The position numbers and the translations under genes are program-made. Below are positions 1 to 6,581 of a stretch of 7,242 nucleotides of DNA, piece by piece. Location of the stretch: contig DUTQ01000044.1 of assembly GCA_012841995.1 (NCBI GenBank), positions 1 through 7,242 on the forward strand. The letters are read 5' to 3'. The first letter of the stretch is position 1, and the number at the start of each line of letters is the position of its first letter. Source of the DNA: Thermoanaerobacterales bacterium (lineage in GTDB: Bacteria > Bacillota > Thermosediminibacteria > Thermosediminibacterales > Tepidanaerobacteraceae). The notes below the pieces were generated by a model. That model saw only the letters and a program-made list of their open reading frames with translations. It had not been told where the DNA came from and made no database searches.

Positions 1-510
1 TAAAATTTTAGAAGAATACGATTTACTTTCTACCATAGCCTCAGGTGTAGGTTTCTTATATTTCATTAGCAATTCCGGTTCAAGTGACCCTGAATTTACC
101 CCAATCCTCATCGGAATTCTTTTAGATTTAGCCTCATCTACTACCTTTTTAATTTTATCCCTACCGCCTATATTACCAGGGTTTATTCGTATGCCATCAC
201 AACCCCGCTTGATTGCCTCTACTGCAAGCTTATAATCAAAATGCACATCAGCTACAATAGGTATCTTTATCTTTTTCTTTATCTCTGATATAGCTATTGC
301 GCTTTCCATATCCGGCACAGCAACACGTACAATCTCACAACCAGCATCTTCCAAAAGTGTAATTTGTCGTACAGTAGATTTCACATCATAAGTCTTGGTA
401 TTTGTCATAGATTGAACAGTTATAGGGGCTCCATCACCAATGCTTATATTGCCTATTGAAATCCTTCTAGTTTTATTTCGTTTGTTTGGGTAATGATCTT
501 TTTTCATCAT
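1..510 (-). CDS. ispG: 4-hydroxy-3-methylbut-2-enyl diphosphate synthase (IspG/GcpE), N-terminal 170 residues, 3' end outside window
   Basis: IspG converts the cyclic diphosphate MEcPP to HMBPP, the penultimate step of the MEP isoprenoid pathway, using a [4Fe-4S] cluster in the cytoplasm. The visible 170 codons are open to the window edge and cover the TIM-barrel half. They show the family blocks VQSMTNT (residues 32-38), ADVHFD (87-92), RINPGNIG (108-115) and RIGVNSGSLE (135-144). The family is about 350-370 residues long, so the second half, with the cluster-binding cysteines, lies outside. Two ATG codons stand in tandem at 510 and 507. AGAGGAG at 517-523 lies 6 bases before the first ATG and overlaps the rseP stop codon, so translation is probably coupled to rseP. 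Its product ultimately supplies the UppS substrate made upstream in the same gene series. The identification is firm; completeness cannot be judged from this window. Confidence 0.96.
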   Translation of the reverse strand, partial: MMKKDHYPNKRNKTRRISIGNISIGDGAPITVQSMTNTKTYDVKSTVRQITLLEDAGCEIVRVAVPDMESAIAISEIKKKIKIPIVADVHFDYKLAVEAIKRGCDGIRINPGNIGGRDKIKKVVDEAKSKRIPMRIGVNSGSLEPELLMKYKKPTPEAMVESKSYSSKIL

Positions 511-521
511 AAGTTTCTCCT

Positions 522-1526
522 CTAAATTAAGTTAAAACGTATAAAATCTTTATATGCAATAAATATCATTAACATCATCAAAATAGCAAAACCCACAAAG
601 TGAACCATGCCTTCTTTTTCTGGCTCAACTGGTTTTCCTCGTATTAATTCAATTAATAGAAAAACAAGCCTACTACCATCTAATGCTGGTATGGGAAGTA
701 TATTGAATACCGCCAAGTTAATACTGACTATTGCAGCTAAATAAAGAAGATTAAAGATACCTACCTTTGCAGCTTCACCAACCAAGTGAACAATACCAAC
801 TGGGCCTACAAGATCTGCTTCAGCTTTACCTTTAAATATTAAAACCAAGCCATTAAGCATCATTTTAGTCATCCAAGTTGTCCTCTTAAAACCAGAACTT
901 ATACTTGGGCCTAATGAATGTTTTAGTATAACGGATTTGATGCCAATAACCCCTCTATTTGTATCAGCTTCAATTTCTGGTTTGATGCTAAAGTTTAAAA
1001 TATCACCATTGCGTTTAACGCTTACATTTACATCTTTATTAGGTCTTTGTCCTATATAATTCACAACTTCATCCCACATGCTTATCCTCGTATCATCTAT
1101 AGCATATATGGTGTCGCCATCTCGAAGTCCTGCCATTTCAGCTGGTCCGCCAGGCATAACATCAATAGTTGTTGTAGCAACACCTGAAAAGAAACTTATT
1201 ACTGCTATTAAAAATATAGCAAGAATAAAGTTCATTATAGGTCCGGCAATAACAACACCCATACGAGCATAAACCGATTTATTATTAAATGCCCTAGGAT
1301 CAACTGAATCTGAATCTTCACCCTCCATTTTAACAAACCCTCCGAGAGGAAAAGCCCTAATAGAATAATCAGTATCTCCATGTTTTACTTTGAATAGTCT
1401 TGGACCCATCCCAAGGCTAAACTCAAGTACTTTTATATCAGAAATTTTGGCAATAATAAAATGGCCAAATTCATGAAAAAAAACCAGCATGCCAAAAACC
1501 AATATAGAGGCTAACAAAGTCTGCAA
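522..1526 (-). CDS. rseP: RseP/RasP site-2 intramembrane zinc metalloprotease (M50 family)
   Basis: This is a membrane-embedded zinc protease that cuts substrates such as anti-sigma factors, signal peptide remnants and cell-division proteins within the bilayer. Numbered from the TTG start (334 residues), the zinc motif HEFGH is at 18-22 inside the first membrane helix. One PDZ domain spans about 117-185, beginning with PGGPAEMAGLRDGD. GPVGI is near 241-245, and NILPIPALDG at 275-284 carries the third metal ligand, the Asp. A final hydrophobic helix sits near 310-325. Length and domain order match the Gram-positive form with a single PDZ domain. A GTG lies in frame at 1535, but it sits inside the purine-rich AAGGTGA, leaving no spacer. 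The TTG at 1526 has AGGTGA 5 bases upstream and is preferred. ytvI-like lies upstream across a short gap, and ispG follows 11 bases downstream. All catalytic residues are present. Confidence 0.97.
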   Translation of the reverse strand: MQTLLASILVFGMLVFFHEFGHFIIAKISDIKVLEFSLGMGPRLFKVKHGDTDYSIRAFPLGGFVKMEGEDSDSVDPRAFNNKSVYARMGVVIAGPIMNFILAIFLIAVISFFSGVATTTIDVMPGGPAEMAGLRDGDTIYAIDDTRISMWDEVVNYIGQRPNKDVNVSVKRNGDILNFSIKPEIEADTNRGVIGIKSVILKHSLGPSISSGFKRTTWMTKMMLNGLVLIFKGKAEADLVGPVGIVHLVGEAAKVGIFNLLYLAAIVSINLAVFNILPIPALDGSRLVFLLIELIRGKPVEPEKEGMVHFVGFAILMMLMIFIAYKDFIRFNLI

Positions 1527-1531
1527 ATTAG

Positions 1532-1538
1532 TCACCTT
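1532..1538 (-). promoter_or_regulatory. Ribosome binding site that sets the rseP start at TTG 1526
   Basis: On the minus strand AAGGTGA matches the 3' half of the AAGGAGGTGA consensus and ends 5 bases before TTG at 1526. The GTG at 1535 overlaps this motif and so cannot use it. No other Shine-Dalgarno-like sequence with good spacing serves the GTG; the upstream bases are mostly A and T. Confidence 0.65.
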
Positions 1539-1550
1539 CCAACTTTAACT

Positions 1551-2624
1551 TTATCTGTTTTTTTTATTTAATGGAGGAATAATTCCAGTATGCATAAGCG
1601 CCCTAACAACAACTACTACTAGAGGGCCTATAAATAACCCTATGAATCCAAAGAACTGAATACCTAAATATATTGAAAGTAATGCTACTAGAGGATCTAT
1701 TCCCAGATTCTTGCCAACAAGTTTTGCCTGGAAGATCTGTCTGCTACCCAATATTATAAGATACAGTGCAAATAGCCCTAAAGCTAATTTAATGTTGCCT
1801 ATTATAAAACAAATTATTATCCACGGTATAAATATTAGACTTGGACCAAAAACCGGCAGAAAATCTAAAATACCACAGATCAAGCCCAATATCAAGGCAT
1901 AATCAACATTTAGCATATAAAAACCTGATATAGTAATAAACATAGAAATTAAAACGAGAATCACTTGAGCTTTTATCAAACGAAAAAACGAAATTAGAAG
2001 CTCCAATTGAACAGATTTTAATTGTCTTTGCAAAGAATCAGGCAATATATTTTTAAAAAAACGTATTATATTATATCTATCCTTTGATAAGAAAAAGCTA
2101 AAAAGAAATGTAAATATTAAAACCGCTACTATCTTGACAATAAAATTTGGCAACATGCTAATTTTGCTCATTAAAGAACTGTAAAAAGTCGATAAAAAAG
2201 TTACAAATGTTGAAATGATTTGGTCTAAATTGTTTTTTAGATATGCAACTATCTCTTCAGGGATCTGTGTTGAAAATCTATTAATGCTTATAGTTAACTT
2301 GTCAAAAATGATATTATAGTAGGCCGAGAAATTAGGTAATGCTTGGATGAGTTTTCCCAATTCAAATGTAAGTCTCGTTATGGCTGCAATAACAGCATAG
2401 CATATAAGAAAAAATAGCAAGGTTAGAATAATTCCTACAAATATACCTCTGTTTAGTTTTGTCTTTGTTTCCAAAAACTTGACTATAGGTTCTATTATTG
2501 CAGCAATTAGAAAGCCAAGCACAATTGGAAAAAAGTATTTAAAAGAAATCATCATAAGAATAGATACAACAACTATTGTTACCAATAAAATTATAATGGG
2601 TCGGTATTCAGCCTTTATATTCAT
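1551..2624 (-). CDS. ytvI: AI-2E/PerM-family integral membrane protein, YtvI-like (sporulation-associated type)
   Basis: This 357-residue polytopic membrane protein belongs to the AI-2E/PerM transporter superfamily and most resembles the YtvI branch, whose members are annotated as sporulation integral membrane proteins of unsettled function. Hydrophobic segments lie near residues 9-45, 60-82, 158-180, 220-237, 240-292 and 312-342, with a polar amphipathic region at about 85-155. Family landmarks are FFLSKDR (177-183), IKAQ (217-220), DFLPVFGP (254-261), IPWII (266-270), VGKNLGIDPL (303-312) and IGPL (332-335). The ATG has GGGAGG at 2631-2636, 6 bases upstream. The gene starts 21 bases after cdsA and ends shortly before rseP, so it is embedded in the operon. 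It occupies the place where dxr is normally found. Substrate and direction of transport cannot be read from sequence. Eight A residues on the coding strand just before the stop codon could permit slippage. The family call is firm; the YtvI subfamily is likely. Confidence 0.87.
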   Translation of the reverse strand: MNIKAEYRPIIILLVTIVVVSILMMISFKYFFPIVLGFLIAAIIEPIVKFLETKTKLNRGIFVGIILTLLFFLICYAVIAAITRLTFELGKLIQALPNFSAYYNIIFDKLTISINRFSTQIPEEIVAYLKNNLDQIISTFVTFLSTFYSSLMSKISMLPNFIVKIVAVLIFTFLFSFFLSKDRYNIIRFFKNILPDSLQRQLKSVQLELLISFFRLIKAQVILVLISMFITISGFYMLNVDYALILGLICGILDFLPVFGPSLIFIPWIIICFIIGNIKLALGLFALYLIILGSRQIFQAKLVGKNLGIDPLVALLSIYLGIQFFGFIGLFIGPLVVVVVRALMHTGIIPPLNKKNR

Positions 2625-2645
2625 CGAAAACCTCCCTTTTTTACA

Positions 2646-3443
2646 CTATAAATGCAATAATGTAATTAGGTAATAAGCTATAGGAAAGGAAAATAAAGCA
2701 CTATCAAATCTATCAAGGATGCCTCCATGGCCTGGGATAATATTTGAAAAATCCTTTACTTTGCAATAACGTTTAATTGCTGAAGCACTTAAATCTCCAA
2801 TCTCGCAGAAAAATCCAATCAAAATTCCAAATAAAATAGCATTTATAATTGATATATCTATGAGAAACAACTTTATAAATACAAGACTTGCCAAAGAAGA
2901 AAGTAATATCCCGCCAATGCTCCCCTCGATAGTTTTATTAGGGCTTATATCAGGTGCCAATTTGTTTTTCCCAAATAAAGTACCTGTGAAAAACGCAGCT
3001 GAATCACAAACCCAGGTAATAACAAAAATCCACCATACAATATAGACGCCGTTGACAAGATTTCTTGTTAATATAAAATAAACAAATAACATTGTGGTAT
3101 AAGTAAATGAAAAAATTGTAAAAACAATGCCAATAAGATCGACTTTCTTATTATTTATTATATTATATGTAAAGCTCATAGAAATCATCATTACAAAACA
3201 AAAAGATATGAAATTTAAAAGCAAATTGTTTTGAAAATATGAAATAAAGTAGATGGCAAATGTAAAAAAAAAGCTTACAAATAAATTAATGTCAATATTT
3301 ATATTTTTAAAAGCTGTATATAATTCAAAAAGTGCTAACAAGTTTAAACAACATACTCCTAATGTATAGATAAGTCCTCCTGTATTAACGATAAATCCCA
3401 AAATTACTATGCCTATTATAGCACTAATTATTCTCGTGCGCAT
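2646..3443 (-). CDS. cdsA: Phosphatidate cytidylyltransferase (CDP-diacylglycerol synthase)
   Basis: CdsA joins CTP and phosphatidic acid to give CDP-diacylglycerol, the precursor of all phospholipid head-group pathways, in the cytoplasmic membrane. The 265-residue protein is strongly hydrophobic throughout, with about eight membrane helices, and has the normal family length. The diagnostic C-terminal signature is intact at 221-248: SAIKR (221-225), KD (230-231), PGHGG (237-241), LDRFD (243-247). A second conserved block, SPNKTIEGSIGG, is at 167-178, and WVCDSAAFFTG, with a conserved Asp, at 144-154. The ATG is preceded by AGGTGG at 3448-3453. The gene begins 13 bases after uppS, its usual partner, and 21 bases before the ytvI-like gene, where dxr would be expected. 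The N-terminal half is very rich in F, I and N codons, as expected for a membrane protein in an AT-rich genome. No damage is visible. Confidence 0.96.
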   Translation of the reverse strand: MRTRIISAIIGIVILGFIVNTGGLIYTLGVCCLNLLALFELYTAFKNINIDINLFVSFFFTFAIYFISYFQNNLLLNFISFCFVMMISMSFTYNIINNKKVDLIGIVFTIFSFTYTTMLFVYFILTRNLVNGVYIVWWIFVITWVCDSAAFFTGTLFGKNKLAPDISPNKTIEGSIGGILLSSLASLVFIKLFLIDISIINAILFGILIGFFCEIGDLSASAIKRYCKVKDFSNIIPGHGGILDRFDSALFSFPIAYYLITLLHL

Positions 3444-3456
3444 ACTTCCACCTGCT

Positions 3457-4206
3457 CTACTTTTTTATACCACCAAAACGTCTATCGCGATTCTGATAAT
3501 CTAAAATAGCTTTATATAAATCTTCTGGTTTAAAATCCGGCCAATGAGTTTCTGTAAAATATAGTTCAGCATATGCTATTTGCCATAAAAAGCAATTGCT
3601 TATTCTGATTTCTCCACTTGGCCTTATAAGTAGATCTGGATCGGGAATTTGACAAGAAAAGAGATGTGCTGCAATTAAATCTTCATTAATATCTTCCATA
3701 CGTATCTTTCCCTGACTAACATCTTCACATATTTTTTTACAAGCTGTGACTATTTCTTGCCGAGATCCGTAGTTCAACAATATATTTAAAATCAACCCTG
3801 AGTTTTGTTCAGTAAGTTTTATGCTTTTATCTATTTCTTTAACAATTTTTTCGGGCAAAACTCGCCAATCTCCTGAAACAATAATCTTAACATTGTTTTT
3901 ATCTAACTTGGCTACTTCCTTTTTAAAATAATACAATAACATATTTAATAAGGAACTTACTTCTTCATAAGGCCTTTTCCAATTTTCCGTAGAAAAAGCA
4001 AAGACACTTAATACCTTTATATCTATATCAGAACAAAACTCAATTATCTCTCGTAATGTCTCTGCGCCAGCCCAATGACCAGCTATTCTCGGAAGACCTC
4101 TAGTCTTTGCCCAACGACCATTTCCATCCATTATTATAGCAATGTGATTAGGTATTTTATCTCTTTTTAATATGGTTTTATCAATACTATATTTTTTTGC
4201 CTGCAT
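3457..4206 (-). CDS. uppS: Undecaprenyl diphosphate synthase (cis-prenyltransferase, isoprenyl transferase)
   Basis: UppS condenses isopentenyl diphosphate onto farnesyl diphosphate with cis geometry to make C55 undecaprenyl diphosphate, the carrier lipid for peptidoglycan and other wall polymers. The 249-residue protein has the expected length and all cis-prenyltransferase blocks. MDGNGRWAK (26-34) holds the catalytic Asp27, GHWAG is at 43-47, FAFSTENWKRP at 69-79 and LNYGSR at 144-149. RPSGEIRISN at 195-204 and the tail motif NRDRRFGG at 239-246 complete the set. The residue after GH in the third block varies within the family, so the Trp is not treated as a defect. The ATG has GGAGG at 4214-4218 with a 7-base spacer. 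uppS is preceded by an unusual paired-hairpin spacer and followed 13 bases later by cdsA. Its isoprenoid precursors depend on the MEP pathway represented here by ispG. Confidence 0.97.
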   Translation of the reverse strand: MQAKKYSIDKTILKRDKIPNHIAIIMDGNGRWAKTRGLPRIAGHWAGAETLREIIEFCSDIDIKVLSVFAFSTENWKRPYEEVSSLLNMLLYYFKKEVAKLDKNNVKIIVSGDWRVLPEKIVKEIDKSIKLTEQNSGLILNILLNYGSRQEIVTACKKICEDVSQGKIRMEDINEDLIAAHLFSCQIPDPDLLIRPSGEIRISNCFLWQIAYAELYFTETHWPDFKPEDLYKAILDYQNRDRRFGGIKK

Positions 4207-4231
4207 GCTAGGGCCTCCAGTTTCATTATCA

Positions 4232-4257
4232 AAATCCCCCTCTTGAGAGGGGGATTT
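4232..4257 (-). other. Perfect 11-bp stem, 4-base loop hairpin between the small gene and uppS
   Basis: On the minus strand AAATCCCCCTC and GAGGGGGATTT are perfect complements around the loop TCAA. Downstream only four T residues follow before GATAATG, so it is a weak terminator candidate in the direction of transcription. It may instead be a partial attenuator, an RNA-processing or stability element, or a dispersed palindromic repeat. The five G-C pairs in a row stand out in this AT-rich sequence. Termination between the small gene and uppS would be surprising, because no clear promoter is visible before uppS. Confidence 0.7.
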
Positions 4258-4285
4258 ATTTCAATTAAAACCCCGCTGTTGAAAT
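4258..4285 (-). other. Second hairpin immediately upstream (7-bp stem, 14-base loop)
   Basis: On the minus strand ATTTCAA (4285-4279) pairs with TTGAAAT (4264-4258) around a 14-base loop containing CGGGG. It abuts the stronger hairpin at 4232-4257 with no base between them. Alone it is weak; its position directly beside the strong stem makes it worth recording. Confidence 0.4.
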
Positions 4286-4294
4286 TCAAGTTTT

Positions 4295-4507
4295 TTATAT
4301 GTATTCGCATATATCAGGAAAATACGCTACTATTAACTCTACACAACCATCTTTTCCCTCTCTTATACTTACTACTCTTTTAAGAGTATATTTACTGTTT
4401 TCTCGGGTTGGCTTTGTAAGCTTAATATTTTTGATTAAAACTTTTTGTTGTTCCAAAACTCTTTTTGCCTTGTCTAAAGGAAAGCCTATTATGTTTTGTT
4501 TTGACAA
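4295..4507 (-). CDS. Small soluble protein with a PASTA-like pattern, function unknown
   Basis: This is a 70-residue protein that I cannot assign to a named family. It is basic, has no signal peptide or membrane segment, and so is probably cytoplasmic. Its layout resembles a single PASTA domain: IIGFPLDKAKRVLEQQ (6-21) parallels the usual V-x-G-x-x-L-x-x-A-x-x-x-L start plus helix, KVLIKNIKL (22-30) is a first strand, and RVVSIREGKDGCVELIVAYF (44-63) resembles the closing two strands with a glycine turn. PASTA domains normally sit outside the cell on penicillin-binding proteins and Ser/Thr kinases, so an isolated intracellular copy would be unusual. The start is TTG; no ATG or GTG is available in frame nearby. 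GGAGGT at 4520-4525, inside the frr end, lies 12 bases upstream, a long spacer. The gene begins 8 bases after frr and is followed by the paired hairpins and uppS. Reality of the gene is likely; function is unknown. Confidence 0.75.
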   Translation of the reverse strand: MSKQNIIGFPLDKAKRVLEQQKVLIKNIKLTKPTRENSKYTLKRVVSIREGKDGCVELIVAYFPDICEYI

Positions 4508-4515
4508 ATTATAAA

Positions 4516-5073
4516 CTAAACCTCCGTTATATCTTTTTCCTTTTTCTCAAAAGCTTTGTCAATTTCCTCAATATATAAATCAGTTAACTTTTGAACTTCA
4601 TCTTGTGCTCTTTTTGATTCGTCTTCAGATATATCACCATTTTTCTCTAGTTTTTTAATGGTATCATTACATTCACGTCGAATATTCCGAATAAAAATCT
4701 TAGCTTCTTCAGCCTTGGTCTTTGCCACTTTGACTAAAGATTTACGCCGTTCTGATGTAAGATCAGGCAAAATAAGTCTTATTATCTTTCCATCATTATT
4801 TGGATTAAGACCTAAGTCAGATTTTTGTATAGCTTTTTCAATAGCGCCTAGCATTTTAACATCCCAAGGTTGAATTACAATCATTTTCGGTTCTGGAACA
4901 TTTACGGAAGCTACTTGATTTATTGGCGTCTGTGATCCATAATAATCAACATACACATTATCAAGTAGTGATGCTGATGCCCTTCCTGCCCGTATAGTAG
5001 CATATTCAGACTTTAGATTTGCCACTACCTTTTTCATGCCTTCTTCAGCTTCTTTAAAAAACTGCCTGTCCAT
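4516..5073 (-). CDS. frr: Ribosome recycling factor (RRF)
   Basis: RRF acts with EF-G in the cytoplasm to split post-termination ribosomes. The 185-residue product has exactly the usual length and the two-domain plan: a long three-helix bundle formed by roughly residues 1-28 and 106-185, and a small beta domain at about 30-104. Landmarks are [11 protein letters not shown] (28-38), the N-N-D-G (92-95) and PDLTSERR (103-110) block, and the conserved basic stretch IRNIRRECN (128-136) on domain I. The ATG lies 7 bases beyond the pyrH stop. Its purine-rich site GGGAG (5085-5089) overlaps the last codons of pyrH, which implies translational coupling. The pyrH-frr pair is among the most conserved bacterial gene pairs. 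Nothing is missing or unusual in the protein itself. Its 3' end also carries the ribosome binding site of the next, small gene. Confidence 0.98.
   Translation of the reverse strand: MDRQFFKEAEEGMKKVVANLKSEYATIRAGRASASLLDNVYVDYYGSQTPINQVASVNVPEPKMIVIQPWDVKMLGAIEKAIQKSDLGLNPNNDGKIIRLILPDLTSERRKSLVKVAKTKAEEAKIFIRNIRRECNDTIKKLEKNGDISEDESKRAQDEVQKLTDLYIEEIDKAFEKKEKDITEV
4520..4525 (-). promoter_or_regulatory. Ribosome binding site for the small gene, inside the end of frr
   Basis: GGAGGT on the minus strand lies in the last codons of frr (GAG GTT, then the stop). It is 12 bases from the TTG at 4507, longer than the usual 5-9. No closer purine-rich tract and no better start codon is present. This suggests modest expression coupled to termination of frr translation. 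Confidence 0.55.
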
Positions 5074-5080
5074 CTAAAAA

Positions 5081-5827
<747 letters not shown>

Positions 5828-5831
5828 CTAT

Positions 5832-5859
5832 ATAATATCAAAAATACCTCTTTTTTAAA
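5832..5859 (-). promoter_or_regulatory. Candidate promoter for the pyrH transcription unit
   Basis: On the minus strand TTTAAA (5859-5854) and TATTAT (5837-5832) are separated by 16 bases and lie between the tsf terminator and pyrH. The -35 box matches the vegetative consensus at only four of six positions and overlaps the terminator's T tract. AT-rich DNA yields such matches by chance. Its support is its position after a terminator and before a gene that needs transcription. Confidence 0.3.
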
Positions 5860-5891
5860 AAAAGAGACACTTAACAAGGTGTCCCTTTTTT
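5857..5891 (-). terminator. Intrinsic terminator after tsf, with partial bidirectional character
   Basis: On the minus strand the arms GGGACAC (5885-5879) and GTGTCTC (5870-5864) pair over 7 positions, including one G-U wobble. The flanking A6 and T7 tracts extend the stem or serve as the U-tract, around an 8-base loop. In a plus-strand transcript the wobble becomes an A-C mismatch, which favours minus-strand function, although the plus strand also ends in six T residues. It lies 9 bases past the tsf stop and ends rpsB-tsf transcription at least in part. Confidence 0.8.
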
Positions 5892-5900
5892 AATTTCAAC

Positions 5901-6500
5901 TTAAGATTCAGTTTCTCCTCTTTCATAACGAGTAAATCTACTTACGTTTATATTCTCACCTATTACAGCAATCTTTTCCATAATCATCTGAGAAACTTTT
6001 TTGTCAGGATCTTTTATAAATGGCTGTTCAAGCAAACAATGTTCTTCATAAAATTTTTTAATTCTACCTTCAGCAATTTTATCCGCTATGTTTTCCGGTT
6101 TGCCTTCATTTAATGCCTGTGTTTTTAGTATTTCACGTTCTTTATCAATAATTTCAGCAGGAACATCATCTTTGGAAATATATTTCGGGTTTGATGCTGC
6201 AATTTGCATAGCAATATCTTTAACTAAATTCTTAAACTCTTCATTTCGCGCAACAAAGTCAGTCTCACAATTGACCTCCACAAGGACACCAATTCGCCCA
6301 TTCCCGTGTATGTAGGAATCGATTATACCTTCAGCTGCAGTACGATCCATTTTCTTTGCTGCTTTTGCAAGTCCCTTTTCTCTGAGAATAACTACAGCTT
6401 TTTCTATATCTCCATTAGCTTCAATTAAAGCTTTTTTACAATCCATTATTCCTGCACTAGTGCGTCCACGTAATTCTTTTACCTGTTCAGGAGTGATCAA
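5901..6500 (-). CDS. tsf: Elongation factor Ts (EF-Ts), short form
   Basis: EF-Ts is the nucleotide exchange factor that releases GDP from EF-Tu. From the preferred TTG at 6500 the protein has 199 residues. The N-terminal UBA-like domain covers about 1-50 ([20 protein letters not shown]), followed by the core with [16 protein letters not shown] near 75-89, which contains the EF-Tu-contacting TDFV. A helical region spans about 115-150, and the tail holds [11 protein letters not shown] and [11 protein letters not shown]-Ts of about 200 residues, lacking the second core subdomain and coiled coil of the roughly 280-290-residue E. coli and Bacillus form, is known from Thermus, Thermotoga and several Clostridia. 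The TTG at 6509 would leave only 2 bases after AGGAGG (6512-6517). The TTG at 6500 leaves 11 and gives the usual MIT... beginning. It follows rpsB as in nearly all bacteria and is followed by a terminator. Confidence 0.96.
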   Translation of the reverse strand: MITPEQVKELRGRTSAGIMDCKKALIEANGDIEKAVVILREKGLAKAAKKMDRTAAEGIIDSYIHGNGRIGVLVEVNCETDFVARNEEFKNLVKDIAMQIAASNPKYISKDDVPAEIIDKEREILKTQALNEGKPENIADKIAEGRIKKFYEEHCLLEQPFIKDPDKKVSQMIMEKIAVIGENINVSRFTRYERGETES

Positions 6501-6511
6501 TTTTCTCAAAG

Positions 6512-6517
6512 CCTCCT
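6512..6517 (-). promoter_or_regulatory. Ribosome binding site of tsf, decides between two TTG starts
   Basis: AGGAGG on the minus strand is a full-strength Shine-Dalgarno core. The first TTG (6509) is only 2 bases away, too close for initiation. The second (6500) is 11 bases away, somewhat long but workable, and matches the usual N-terminus of the family. Confidence 0.65.
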
Positions 6518-6539
6518 ACTGTTTGTTAATACTATATTT

Positions 6540-6575
6540 AAGGTAAGGATAGGATTAGTATATCCCCCTTACCTT
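6540..6575 (-). other. Intergenic hairpin between rpsB and tsf
   Basis: AAGGTAAGG and CCTTACCTT (9 bp, perfect) enclose an inner pairing of GGAT with ATCC and a 6-base loop. No U-tract follows on the minus strand (AAATATAG comes next), so it is not a standard terminator. It lies 6 bases past the rpsB stop and occupies half of the spacer. A role in attenuation, RNA processing or protecting the rpsB 3' end is possible. Confidence 0.65.
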
Positions 6576-6581
6576 GAAATA

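Noticed and set aside
1078..1272. Plus-strand open frame of 64 codons opposite rseP
   Set aside because: It is a shadow of the rseP coding strand, with no ribosome binding site and no recognisable domain. The other plus-strand open frames (1711-1902, 2479-2673, 2860-3045, 4299-4514, 4658-4873, 6088-6315) are rejected for the same reason.
3255..3275. Run of nine T residues on the cdsA coding strand as a frameshift or slippage site
   Set aside because: It encodes a stretch of Phe in a membrane segment, the frame stays open and all downstream signature residues are intact, so there is no sign of disruption.
4055..4090. Trp in the GHWAG block of UppS as a possible active-site defect
   Set aside because: The residue after GH varies among UppS proteins (Lys in E. 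coli, His in Bacillus subtilis), and all catalytic positions are present.
4232..4257. Strong hairpin before uppS as a definite operon terminator
   Set aside because: Only four T residues follow it on the minus strand, and no convincing promoter lies between it and uppS, so it was recorded as a hairpin of unknown role.
4279..4289. Short palindrome TTGAAATTCAA as an operator
   Set aside because: An 11-base palindrome in AT-rich DNA is expected by chance, and it overlaps the second hairpin, which explains part of it.
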